A stretch of DNA of 64,000 nucleotides, taken from an uncultured Eubacterium sp. (GTDB lineage Bacteria > Bacillota > Clostridia > Lachnospirales > Lachnospiraceae). The DNA is taken from contig CAJTMV010000009.1 of assembly GCA_910577225.1 (NCBI GenBank), positions 1 to 64,000 on the forward strand. Direction: 5' to 3'. The notes below the pieces were generated by a model. It ran no database searches. It was not told the origin of the DNA and worked only from the letters and a program-made list of their open reading frames with translations. Made by a program: the position numbers and the translations under genes. Shown here piece by piece: positions 53,762 to 61,861 of this stretch. Position 1 is the first letter of the stretch. Every line of letters begins with the position of its first letter.

Positions 53762-54534
53762 ATATTGTATAAACTGATCAGGATCATGAGAGCCATAAGA
53801 GCGGTAAATAACCGGTCGACCATTTTATGATCGATGTTCTGACTGATCGCGGAGCCTGCCAGACCGCCGAGAATCCCGCAGCCGGTCATAAGCAGCAGTA
53901 TTTCCATGCGAAAGGCAGGGACGCTTCCTGAAAAAATGCTGTAGCAAAGGCTTGCAGCCTGGGAAAACAGGATGATGTAAATGGAATACAAAGCGGCATC
54001 CTTTGTTTTCAGTGAAAACAGATAAAACAGCGCGATCAGATGAAAGGGGCCTCCGCCAATTCCTAAAAAAGCGGATAAAAGACCTAAAAAGTATCCGATC
54101 AAAAAAACGGCGAATCTGTTTTGGACATGTCTGGCTGTAATGTTTTCTTTGTAAAGCTCGTATACAAGCGTTCCGGCCGTCAGGATCAGCAAAAGGAACG
54201 CTTGTATGGCGGCAGCCCGGCTTTCTGTTTTCGTGGTCTGCAGAAGGTACTGGAACGCGGATTTTCCAAGAATCCCGCCAAAGACGCTTCCAACAGCCAG
54301 GACAGAAGCAAATGTTTTGTCGAAACGGACGTCCCGGTTGTTTCTTAGATGCCTGTAAAGCGATACTGCGGACATGGACAGTACGGTGCAGCCCGAAAGA
54401 AAAGAAACGGATGCCACATCCATTCTGCCGGTCGCGTCCAGGATCGGCCGGATCAGAACCCCTCCGCCGATGCCGCAGATCGAGCCGGCTGCGGACGCAA
54501 AGAAACACACGAATATAATGATAACGATTGTCAT
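53731..54534 (-). CDS. TauE/SafE-family anion exporter
   Basis: A 267-residue protein with about eight membrane helices. The duplicated glycine-rich motifs AAGSICGIGGGVLIRPIL and GLLSAFLGIGGGPFHL mark the TauE/SafE family, whose members export sulfite, sulfoacetate or related anions. Between a sulfatase and its maturase, the natural role is removal of released sulfate or a reduced sulfur anion. AAAGGAG precedes the ATG. Confidence 0.85.
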   Translation of the reverse strand: MTIVIIIFVCFFASAAGSICGIGGGVLIRPILDATGRMDVASVSFLSGCTVLSMSAVSLYRHLRNNRDVRFDKTFASVLAVGSVFGGILGKSAFQYLLQTTKTESRAAAIQAFLLLILTAGTLVYELYKENITARHVQNRFAVFLIGYFLGLLSAFLGIGGGPFHLIALFYLFSLKTKDAALYSIYIILFSQAASLCYSIFSGSVPAFRMEILLLMTGCGILGGLAGSAISQNIDHKMVDRLFTALMALMILISLYNIYRSLSPAFS

Positions 54535-54593
54535 AAAAATCTCCTTTCCAAATACCAGTACTGCTACCAGTATAAAAAAAGGAGACGCGATTG

Positions 54594-54637
54594 CTATTGC
54601 ATATTATGTTTTTTATATGGATTTTTTTGCTTTTATG
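54594..54637 (-). promoter_or_regulatory. Shared 44-bp box upstream of the exporter gene (copy 2)
   Basis: Minus strand core AAAAGCAAAAAAATCCATAT. It overlaps the last codons of the anSME gene. TATACT (54574-54569) lies 21 bases after its TGCAAT with no good -35 box, as expected for an activator-dependent promoter. A direct repeat ACCAGTA (54554-54560 and 54566-54572) lies at and just after the -10. Confidence 0.65.
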
Positions 54638-55737
54638 GAACTTGCAATTTCTTCCATTTCTTCCAGACAGGCATCGAAAAACATCCGATAAGATTCGCAA
54701 AAATAGTTGTGCCCGCGGGACGTGCCGGATTGTTCGCGGTGTCTGCAGCATCCGCCGCGGCAGAGAACAAAATACGGGCAGACGGCGCACGTACTGGATG
54801 GATGTTCAAAGCGGGTAAGGAAATGGCTTTGCTGTTCCCGTTCTCGTATGGTCTGAAAATCGTCTGTGCATAGATTGCCGAGCTTATATTCATCCAGCAC
54901 ATAGAAATCACACGGGTAGACGCTGCCGTCTGCTTCCACAACATTTTGAAAGCTGCAGATGCCGCGCTGTTCACAGCATTCTGGTTCATAGCCCAGCAAT
55001 ATGCCTATGTAGTTTTCAAACTGACGGATGTAGGGCTGACAGCCGTTTAACAGATCGATCTTCCACAGATGGAAGAGGTCTGTCAGAAACTGTCCGTACA
55101 GCTCTGGCGTCAGAGAATAGTCCATGCTGCCGGGCGCTGCGTACAAAGGATCGAGACAGGCGATGTACTGCTGCCAGCCAAAGCCGTAGCGGCGGTAGGA
55201 TTCATAAATCCTGTGGATTTTGCCCGCGGTCTGTTTCGTTACGACAGTCAGAACATTAAACGCGGCGCTGGCGTCTTGTAACCGTCTGGCAGCGTCCAGT
55301 ACTTTGAAAAACGTGCCTTCGCCCTGCGGATCTTTGCGGCAGGCGTTATGGGTAGATCGGACGCCGTCTATCGACAGGCCCGTCAGGTACTGATGCCGCG
55401 CTAAAAAGCGGCACCAGTCTTCGTCAAGCGAATATCCGTTTGTCTGCAGGGCATGTGAAATTTTGATCTGTCTTTGATTATAGGTTTGTTCACAGGCCAT
55501 CCATTTTTGGTAAAAGGGCAGTCCGGCCAGCGTGGGTTCTCCGCCCTGGAATAAAAACGTACATGTTTTGTCTGCAGATGCAAGCGTCTTTTTTATGACC
55601 TGTTCCATAACGTCGTCAGACATGATTCCATAGGAGGACTGTTGTCTGTGATGCATTTCGTCGGCATAAAAGCAATAATCGCACTTCATATTGCAGAGTC
55701 CGGATGCGGGTTTTATTAAAAGCGTCATTTCCGACAT
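54613..55737 (-). CDS. Anaerobic sulfatase-maturating enzyme (radical SAM/SPASM)
   Basis: A 374-residue radical SAM enzyme that converts the sulfatase cysteine to formylglycine without oxygen. The first cluster motif is CNMKCDYC (Cys15, Cys19, Cys22), followed by FQGGEPTLAG. The C-terminal SPASM cysteines are in CCEQRGIC, YPCDFYVL and CAVCPYFVLCRGGC. It starts with a good GGAG and overlaps the end of the ABC-F gene by 13 bp, so the two are likely co-transcribed. Confidence 0.92.
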   Translation of the reverse strand: MSEMTLLIKPASGLCNMKCDYCFYADEMHHRQQSSYGIMSDDVMEQVIKKTLASADKTCTFLFQGGEPTLAGLPFYQKWMACEQTYNQRQIKISHALQTNGYSLDEDWCRFLARHQYLTGLSIDGVRSTHNACRKDPQGEGTFFKVLDAARRLQDASAAFNVLTVVTKQTAGKIHRIYESYRRYGFGWQQYIACLDPLYAAPGSMDYSLTPELYGQFLTDLFHLWKIDLLNGCQPYIRQFENYIGILLGYEPECCEQRGICSFQNVVEADGSVYPCDFYVLDEYKLGNLCTDDFQTIREREQQSHFLTRFEHPSSTCAVCPYFVLCRGGCCRHREQSGTSRGHNYFCESYRMFFDACLEEMEEIASSIKAKKSI

Positions 55738-57365
55738 ATGTTTTCTCCTGTCATGGTTGCAGGCTGCTGCTGCGAAGCTGACGGAACGGACAGCCGGGAC
55801 AGTTGTCTGGGATCCGTATAGGTAAACGCCATATCTTTGAGACCATTTTCGGTCAGCCGGTACACTTTGTCACAGACCTCGGAAATATATTTCCGGTCGT
55901 GAGAGATGCTGATGATGACCCCTGGAAATTCTTTTAACAGCTGACGGATCACCGGGCCTGACAGCGGAGAAAAATTCCGTGTTGGTTCGTCCAAAATTAA
56001 GACGTCCGCATCAGACAGGCTCATTTTCAGCAGAAATATTTTGGCTTTCTGTCCGCCGGACAGCTGGCTGATGGGATGATCCATTTCATCGGCAGTATAT
56101 TTTAAAGCGCCCAGAAAAGTGCGGATTCTGGTACGTTCGGTCTGATCGCCGGACGAATCCAGAAAATCTGTCGGAGTAATCAGAGGATCCAGCAGATCTT
56201 CGTAATTTTGCGGCATATATTCTGCATGAATGTCGGTACGGTCAAGCAGTTCTTTTGCAATTTGCTTAAGCAGCGTGGTTTTTCCGGCTCCGTTTGCTCC
56301 GGTGATGCAGATTTTTTGCGGACCCCGCAGATGCAGCCGGATATTTTCTGACAGCACACGCGCATGGTCCGGTGTATACAGCTTATCCAAAGCGTATGCA
56401 AGGATCGTTTTCCCTGCCGGAATGGCGGCGTTTTCGCCTCCGAGTTTAAAAAAGATGGCGTCTTCTTTTTCAGGCATTTTTGTCATGGTTTCGTCTTCCC
56501 GGGCGAAACGGTGTTCCATGGATTTTACAGCATGCATTTTCTTTTTCAGCAGTCGTGCCTTGGCCGGATTTTGACGGGTGATTGTGGCCTGTGCATAAGC
56601 GACGCTGTCATATATTCTCTGATATTTTTCTTTCCGCAGCTTTTGCTCCCGTCTGTCATTTGCAGCGATACGCGCCTGGGATTCAAACTGGCTGAGGCGT
56701 TCTTTGCAGTACTGCTCGTAAGGCATGCGGGCGGTCGTATAGCGGCACTGCGTCTTGTGCCGGATCTGTTCCAGATGAATGATTGTATTTGCCGTATGTT
56801 CGATCAGCGTTTCATCGTGAGAGATGTACAGGACAATCTGCTCCCAGCCAAGGATAAAAGTTTCCAGCCATTCGAGCGTTTCCTGATCGATATCGTTCGA
56901 TGGTTCGTCGAGCAGGAGAATATCCGGTTGCCGCAGACGCAGACGCAGGATCTGTGTCTTGACCTTTTCTCCGCCCGAAAGCGTTCCCATACGCTGTTCA
57001 CTGTAAAAGAAATCAGCCGGCAGGCCAAATTCGCGTGTCATCTGGCGCAGCGTACCGGGGGTCTGCTCGAAAAACAGAGGTTCCTCCAGAAAATATTCGT
57101 AAATGGTCTTTTCCGAATCCTTATGCGGCAGCTCCTGCGGCAGATATCCGGCTGTCAGATGCGGCATGATTCGTTCGCCGGAAGATTCACAGTAATCCTC
57201 GATCAGATCCGGATCGAAGATCCATTGCAAAAGCGTGGACTTTCCATTTCCCTCTTCGCCGATAATGACCGCCTTGTCTCCGTTGTTCAGCGTCAGACTG
57301 AAATCTTCGAGAATGGTTTTTAAATCTTTTTTATGGGTAATCGTTAAGTTTTTTATCTGTAACAT
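55725..57365 (-). CDS. ABC-F ATPase of the ribosome-protection type
   Basis: A 546-residue cytoplasmic protein with two ATPase domains joined by a linker. Walker A motifs are GEEGNGKST and GANGAGKTT, and the signatures are LSGGEKVK and LSGGQKAK. The second Walker B region, DEPTRNFSPLSGP, is typical of the Lsa/Vga-like antibiotic-resistance group. Such proteins displace lincosamides, pleuromutilins or streptogramins from the ribosome. The ATG at 57365 follows AAGGAGG; the extension to 57470 is leader sequence. The structured leader supports a drug-resistance role. Confidence 0.88.
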   Translation of the reverse strand: MLQIKNLTITHKKDLKTILEDFSLTLNNGDKAVIIGEEGNGKSTLLQWIFDPDLIEDYCESSGERIMPHLTAGYLPQELPHKDSEKTIYEYFLEEPLFFEQTPGTLRQMTREFGLPADFFYSEQRMGTLSGGEKVKTQILRLRLRQPDILLLDEPSNDIDQETLEWLETFILGWEQIVLYISHDETLIEHTANTIIHLEQIRHKTQCRYTTARMPYEQYCKERLSQFESQARIAANDRREQKLRKEKYQRIYDSVAYAQATITRQNPAKARLLKKKMHAVKSMEHRFAREDETMTKMPEKEDAIFFKLGGENAAIPAGKTILAYALDKLYTPDHARVLSENIRLHLRGPQKICITGANGAGKTTLLKQIAKELLDRTDIHAEYMPQNYEDLLDPLITPTDFLDSSGDQTERTRIRTFLGALKYTADEMDHPISQLSGGQKAKIFLLKMSLSDADVLILDEPTRNFSPLSGPVIRQLLKEFPGVIISISHDRKYISEVCDKVYRLTENGLKDMAFTYTDPRQLSRLSVPSASQQQPATMTGENICRK

Positions 57366-57698
57366 AGGGCCTCCTTTCTGCGGGCTTTTTTTGCGAACGG
57401 ATTTGTCCGGGAAATTTGATCGGAACATACAAAAAAGCCCGTTTCCGTATCCGAAAACAGACTCACGCAAAGAAACCCTGTATTGATCTGCGGACAGAAA
57501 TACAAAGAGGGTTATGAAAGCGGATAATCTAATTCGGCATACGCATACGATTCACATCTGTCTGGCATCTGATTTGTGACGACGACATCAAAAATAGCCG
57601 TCTGCTGCAGACAGATTGTATAATATTTTGCAGTACCAAATTAAACTATCGAATAATCATTTTCCCACCATGCACATCTGTGCCCTTTCTTTTTGAAT
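57366..57698 (-). promoter_or_regulatory. Structured leader of the ABC-F gene, probable transcription attenuator
   Basis: About 330 bases on the minus strand between the promoter and the start codon. Near the end is a terminator hairpin GTTTTCG/CGGAAAC (57458-57441) followed by GGGCTTTTTT. The strand CGGGCTTTTTT (57441-57431) can instead pair perfectly with AAAAAAGCCCG (57391-57381) just before the ribosome site. Upstream, AACCCT and GTATT pair with AATAC and AGGGTT around 57470-57515, and GTCTG/CAGAC near 57600 is followed by a T tract. A short leader peptide is encoded at the 5' end. Confidence 0.7.
57657..57677 (-). CDS. Leader peptide of the ABC-F attenuator
   Basis: A 6-residue frame, MCMVGK followed by TGA, with AGAAAGGG five bases before the ATG and about 20 bases after the predicted transcription start. 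Short leader peptides of this kind detect stalled ribosomes ahead of antibiotic-resistance genes. Confidence 0.6.
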   Translation of the reverse strand: MCMVGK

Positions 57699-57704
57699 AA
57701 TGCT

Positions 57705-57733
57705 ATTATACACAAAACCGGGTAGGAATGCAA
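57705..57733 (-). promoter_or_regulatory. Promoter of the ABC-F/anSME operon
   Basis: TTGCAT (57733-57728), a 17-bp spacer and a perfect TATAAT (57710-57705) on the minus strand. Confidence 0.8.
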
Positions 57734-57990
57734 GAACAAATTTCTTTTTAAAAAAATAGTTGCAGAGCGGAACCTGGTAATATAAAATATTAATTTGGTA
57801 ACTGCTTTATGAAAGGACTTTGTAATATCAAAAAAGAAAATATCCAACCGGATTCAGGAAACAGGCTGTTTGCAGAATAGGGTCAAAATGCAACAGAATA
57901 CGGACAGGATGCACAATTTTTCTGAAAATATGATAGATTATAAAGTATTATGGTTATGGATTGCGAACTCTGTACCGGTGGAGGTATGTT

Positions 57991-58695
57991 ATGAAAGTTG
58001 CAATTTTAGATGATGAAAAAATATATCTGGATCTGATCAGACAGGAAGTGGGCAGGGTTTTTCCAAATATTGAATGTATTCGTCAATATGCAGACAGCGA
58101 AGGTCTCTTATATGATCTGGCCGAAGGCATTCGTTATGATATATACTTTTTAGATGTGGAGCTGCCGGGTGTGGATGGTATGACGGCTGCAAGGGAGATT
58201 AGGAAACAGGATACAGATGCAAATATCATTTTTATTACTGCATTTGCGAAATATGCAGCAGAATCCTATGATGTTCGGGCGTATCAGTACATATTAAAAT
58301 CCCAGATTTCAGAAAAGCTGCCAAAGGTATTACGGCATATTGCAGAGGAGCTGCAGGTATCAGCGGTGGAATATTATGTGGCAGAAACTTCGACCCGTTA
58401 CGACAGAATTGCATTGAGGGATATTCTGTATATCTATAAAGAAAAGAAGTATGCGATATTTGCCACACAGCAGGGAGATTTTCGCCAAAGGCTTACGGTA
58501 TCAAAGATCTGGGAGCAGCTGGAGCATAAGCATTTTGTCTGGGTAGACAGGGGGGTAATTGTAAATATTAAGAAAGTACAGCGGGTCATGAAAAATGAAC
58601 TGGTGCTTGAGAATGGTATTGTCATTAAAATCAGCAGGTCAAATCTACAGCGGGTGCGCGCGGAAATCGCAGATTTTTGGAGGGAGCAGCTGTGA
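57991..58695 (+). CDS. LytTR response regulator
   Basis: A 234-residue regulator with receiver residues DDE (7-9), Asp55 in FLDVELPG and Lys103, which is followed by serine rather than the usual proline. The LytTR domain covers about 130-230. GGTGGAGG precedes the ATG at 57991. The kinase gene overlaps its stop by 4 bp. Such pairs often control peptide or bacteriocin genes, and a lanthipeptide synthetase remnant lies just downstream. Confidence 0.9.
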   Translation: MKVAILDDEKIYLDLIRQEVGRVFPNIECIRQYADSEGLLYDLAEGIRYDIYFLDVELPGVDGMTAAREIRKQDTDANIIFITAFAKYAAESYDVRAYQYILKSQISEKLPKVLRHIAEELQVSAVEYYVAETSTRYDRIALRDILYIYKEKKYAIFATQQGDFRQRLTVSKIWEQLEHKHFVWVDRGVIVNIKKVQRVMKNELVLENGIVIKISRSNLQRVRAEIADFWREQL

Positions 58696-59990
58696 ATTTT
58701 GCGGAGAATACATGCCTGTTTCTTGCAGTGGCGATAGAGAATGTTACCTGTCTGTGGTTTATGCGGGAGATGGTTTATAGGAAGGAACGGGCACTGAAAA
58801 ACATGGAAACTGTATACCTGTTTATTTTTGTGGCAGGTATAACCAGTGTGGAGTTTGTGAACAGAGCGTATTTTGCGGTGTTCAGCGAAACCATGTTAGT
58901 ACTTAAAATATTCTTCTTGTCAGGGTCTGTGATTGCAGCCCGCAAAAAAAAGGTGCTGACAGCATTTGCTGCAGCGGTTACTTTTACTACGTTAAATATA
59001 CTGGCAGATTTTTTGATGGAATTTCTTTTTGTCGTGTGTATAGACGGGTACCGATATTCGCCAATTTATATTTCGCAACATGCGTGTATTCGGAAAACAG
59101 GTGTGTTACTTATCAGGTTTGCCGGTATACTGTTATGTTACCTGATACAAAAAGAGAAAGTAGAATTGCATAATGAAAAACTGATGTGGATGTTTTCTTT
59201 GATCGGCTATGTTAGTACAAGATATTTTTTTATCGTGCTGAACATGAACGATAATGCAGAAAATGTTCTGGGTATTTTGTGCCTTGCCGCAATTATTATA
59301 GTTTTTGTGCTTAGCTTTTTTTCGTCTTCGGTCTACAAGAAGAATAATGAAAATTCTGATCTTTTGGAACAGAAAAATCGATTGTTGGAGAAACGGTTAG
59401 AAAAAATTTACATGCTTTACAGAGAAAATCAATATCTTTCACATGACCTGAAAAACCATGTAAATTTGTTGTATCAGCTTATGAAGCATGGAGAATATGA
59501 GAAGGCTGCCGAATATTTGGAAAAGCTGCGGGAACCTGTAACAGAAATGGAAGAGATGGATGTATCTGGGAACAGAATTATAGATTTGATTCTAAGTGAT
59601 AAAAAAAGCGCAGCGAAAGAGAAAAATATTAAAATGATACTGGATATCGATCAGATAGGAATCCTGCCGTTTCCGGAGCAGGAGATTTGTGTCATACTGT
59701 CAAATCTTCTGGACAATGCGATTGAAGCCTGCGAATACGTGGAAGATATGGAAAAGTGGATTCGTATGGCAATAAAAAGAGATGGAAATATACTGCTGCT
59801 CTGTTTAGAGAATAGTTTTCAAGGTGAAATTGTACTAAAAAATGGAAAGATTATGACCAATAAGAAAGAAATTAAACGGCATGGGATAGGAATTGAAAGC
59901 GTAAAATATGTAATCGATAAATACCAGGGAGATATCAGACAGGAAATAAAAGGGAATATTTTTTGCTGTAGTGTAATATTGTTTTTGTAG
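58692..59990 (+). CDS. GHKL sensor histidine kinase
   Basis: A 432-residue kinase starting with GTG inside the regulator's stop; GGAGGG lies just upstream. About six membrane helices fill residues 5-215. A coiled linker leads to the phosphorylated His251 in LSHDLKNHVNLL; LLDNAIEACEYV and GIGIESVKYVIDKYQGD are the ATP-binding motifs. It belongs to the same class as the kinase at 10970 but is a distinct sequence. Confidence 0.9.
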   Translation: MNFAENTCLFLAVAIENVTCLWFMREMVYRKERALKNMETVYLFIFVAGITSVEFVNRAYFAVFSETMLVLKIFFLSGSVIAARKKKVLTAFAAAVTFTTLNILADFLMEFLFVVCIDGYRYSPIYISQHACIRKTGVLLIRFAGILLCYLIQKEKVELHNEKLMWMFSLIGYVSTRYFFIVLNMNDNAENVLGILCLAAIIIVFVLSFFSSSVYKKNNENSDLLEQKNRLLEKRLEKIYMLYRENQYLSHDLKNHVNLLYQLMKHGEYEKAAEYLEKLREPVTEMEEMDVSGNRIIDLILSDKKSAAKEKNIKMILDIDQIGILPFPEQEICVILSNLLDNAIEACEYVEDMEKWIRMAIKRDGNILLLCLENSFQGEIVLKNGKIMTNKKEIKRHGIGIESVKYVIDKYQGDIRQEIKGNIFCCSVILFL

Positions 59991-60028
59991 GTTGTGTAGC
60001 TTACGATTGTATGCTGCTGAATAGAAGG

Positions 60029-60057
60029 CTGGGCATTTTTATGTGCCCGGTCTTTTT
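60029..60057 (+). terminator. Terminator after the second two-component system
   Basis: CTGGGCA/TGCCCGG stem with an 8-base loop followed by TCTTTTTC. Confidence 0.75.
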
Positions 60058-60081
60058 CTGTTTTTCTTTATATTGGAGAGT

Positions 60082-60288
60082 ATGTGCCATGGTACAGCCG
60101 GAAATTATGAGATTGTGCGGGCGTGTGTGGGGATGGTCACAGAAACTTTGCGGCTGGGAGACATTGGGGAGATGTTACTTCAGGAAAGAATAACGCCAGG
60201 ATTTATGTCGGGGCTAGGTGGGATTTGTTATGGATATTTAAGAGAATTACATCCAGAATTGCCGAATATATTAAACTTTGAGATTTAA
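60082..60288 (+). pseudogene. C-terminal remnant of a class II lanthipeptide synthetase (LanM)
   Basis: 68 codons, starting at the MCHGTAGNYEI segment. This is the Cys-His-Gly zinc-ligand motif of the LanC-like cyclase domain. It continues to GFMSGLGGICYGYLRELHPELP, read as two blocks, which is the usual end of LanM proteins. The remaining 900 or so residues are absent; a terminator hairpin lies immediately upstream. No precursor peptide or exporter gene is recognisable nearby, so this is a decayed lanthipeptide locus. Confidence 0.7.
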
Positions 60289-60578
60289 TATTTACAGAAT
60301 AAGGAAAGAAAGTAACGGAATAGAGTCCGAATAATTATTTGAGATGAAAAGTGTGATACAATCAGATTGCATGCATAGATGAGTTATTTGTTTCTGTTAC
60401 TTTGCTAATTATGAGAGTTGTAACGAGGTTTCGGGAGAAAATAATGGGAGTTAATTTAGAAAGGCAGGTGAGAATGTTTCATGAAATGATGTAAAGGCGA
60501 TAACGCTGGTTCATTCGTATCGGGTTTCCGTAAGACGATGAGAAGATCGAATGTAATAAAGAGAAGGAGGCAGTATTT

Positions 60579-60932
60579 ATGAGTGTGAAATTAACAAATC
60601 ATTACAACAATATCCCGGTTGTCTGTGGAAAAAATTCAAAGAGTGTCAGCTGTAAAGCTGATCATGAAGAAACAAAGGGGTTTGACATTCCCTTTTTAGG
60701 TACAAAATCGCAGCTGCCATCATTTATTGGGAAAGCGTATACAAGAGAAGAATTATTGCAATCAGTAAACGACGAGGTGAAGCGGAATCAGGGCAAAAAG
60801 ATGACGCTGACTGATATGGTTAAAAGCGCGCATTTGGAAGGTACCAGAGCCAAGTTTCGTTTTGTGGGAGATACAAAGATCTATACGTTTGACGAGTATA
60901 TTCAGGAACTGGATAAAAGAACAAAACAATGA
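60579..60932 (+). CDS. Unrecognised small protein
   Basis: A 117-residue protein with a strong ribosome site (GAAGGAGG) seven bases before the ATG. The N-terminal 35 residues are polar with two cysteines; the rest is charged and helical and ends ELDKRTKQ. No signal peptide, membrane helix or known motif. The 290 bp before it hold only a possible 16-codon frame (from 60444) and no clear promoter. Confidence 0.65.
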   Translation: MSVKLTNHYNNIPVVCGKNSKSVSCKADHEETKGFDIPFLGTKSQLPSFIGKAYTREELLQSVNDEVKRNQGKKMTLTDMVKSAHLEGTRAKFRFVGDTKIYTFDEYIQELDKRTKQ

Positions 60933-61026
60933 ACAGGAGACAGATACGTTTGTAGTGGTCAGGTATTGCGGTTTTATGACCTCCTTCCTTTCATCCGCCC
61001 GGACTTTTTAGGGGAGCGGTACAGTT

Positions 61027-61086
61027 TTGAATGACAGAAGAACTGTAGAAAAAAGATGTATGGAAATTTGCAAAGGATTGAGGTAT
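61027..61086 (+). repeat. 60-bp direct repeat, copy 1
   Basis: Nearly identical to 61862-61920; the two differ by one substitution and one A in a homopolymer. The repeat could encode MTEELWKKMYGNLQRIEV in copy 2, but copy 1 has an in-frame TAG. Confidence 0.85.
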
Positions 61087-61200
61087 CATCCCGTCTTTGA
61101 CAGTTATAGACAGAAAAATCGCTGTAGTCCTTAGTTTTACGGTGATAAGGAAGTATAGAAACTAACTTATCATCAACGCTGACAAACAGGGTACATATAG

Positions 61201-61236
61201 GCAGGTATGACAGATTACGTTGTACCTGCTTATTTT
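61201..61236 (+). terminator. Possible weak terminator
   Basis: GCAGGTA/TACCTGC stem around a 15-base loop, then TTATTTTGTT. The region from 60933 to here has no gene and contains repeat copy 1. Confidence 0.4.
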
Positions 61237-61302
61237 GTTGCAGTTTTTATTTGTTTCAGCTAAAATTAATACGCAAGATTGATAGTGAAAGAGAGTGGAA
61301 TT

Positions 61303-61452
61303 ATGGGAGAAAAGAACAATAATAAATATAATGCAGAAATGACAACAAATGATTATTTATCATTGCTTCAAATAAAATATGATTGCGAAACAGTATATGG
61401 TTTCATTAAGTCTTTACAGCAAGATGGAGCGACTGGTATACTGTATCAATGA
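61303..61452 (+). CDS. Possible 49-residue peptide
   Basis: An open frame starting MGEKNNNKYNAEM with a weak AGAGTGGA upstream. Its last codons lie inside the long palindrome at 61433, so the true end of an ancestral gene may have been altered. Function unknown; it may be a chance frame. Confidence 0.35.
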   Translation: MGEKNNNKYNAEMTTNDYLSLLQIKYDCETVYGFIKSLQQDGATGILYQ

Positions 61453-61465
61453 TACAGTATACCAG
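61433..61465. repeat. Perfect 33-bp palindrome with 15-bp arms
   Basis: CTGGTATACTGTATC, the loop AAT, then the exact complement. No T tract follows directly; a separate terminator lies 10 bp downstream. Confidence 0.85.
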
Positions 61466-61470
61466 CCTGC

Positions 61471-61523
61471 AAAAAGGGGCTGCTGCACTACATTTTTCTT
61501 AAAGCGACAGCCCCCGGTTTTTT
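61471..61523. terminator. Bidirectional terminator
   Basis: GGGGCTG (61476-61482) and CAGCCCC (61508-61514), with AAAAA before and TTTTTT after, so it can act on both strands. It ends the 46-residue gene on the minus strand. Confidence 0.7.
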
Positions 61524-61662
61524 ATCCAACATTTTCACCTGGATCATTTATTTTGGGGAATTTAATGCCTAATATTTCCGCCAATGCTTTTAAAGCGCCC
61601 TCTTCTGTATTTCCGTTTTCTGCTTCACGGTTTAAAAATCTCTGCATTTCTTCCTTCGTCAT
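61522..61662 (-). CDS. Unrecognised 46-residue acidic protein with its own promoter
   Basis: Starts MTKEEMQRFLNREAENG and ends NDPGENVG; it is rich in glutamate and mostly helical. GGAAGGGGG lies eight bases before the ATG. A near-consensus promoter (61778-61750) and a terminator frame it, so it is very probably real. No family is recognised. The leader-like acidic helix could suggest a peptide precursor, but there is no cysteine, serine or threonine-rich core. Confidence 0.6.
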   Translation of the reverse strand: MTKEEMQRFLNREAENGNTEEGALKALAEILGIKFPKINDPGENVG

Positions 61663-61749
61663 GATAACAGCCCCCTTCCCATAAAAAATCTCATCTAAAA
61701 ATCCCACAGTGTTGTTATTGGCAAATTTACTGCTCGTTCATATACCTTG

Positions 61750-61778
61750 AGTATACTATCAAACAGCTGCATTTTCAA
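61750..61778 (-). promoter_or_regulatory. Promoter of the 46-residue gene
   Basis: TTGAAA (61778-61773), a 17-bp spacer and TATACT (61755-61750) on the minus strand. Confidence 0.7.
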
Positions 61779-61861
61779 GTGCCTTTTCTGTCTCCACATA
61801 ATCAAAAAAAGGTAATGAAAAGTACAAAAAAGTAAACAGCGTTATGAAGTGCAGAGCATAA

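Noticed and set aside
54349..54873. Open frame of 174 codons on the plus strand across the exporter and maturase genes
   Set aside because: It runs antisense to two well-supported genes and matches no family pattern.
56364..57323. Open frame of 319 codons on the plus strand inside the ABC-F gene
   Set aside because: Antisense shadow of a clear two-domain ATPase; composition is atypical and no start signal is present.
60043..60081. Upstream extension of the LanM remnant
   Set aside because: These codons lie in the terminator hairpin and T tract of the kinase gene and encode a phenylalanine-rich stretch without similarity to LanM.
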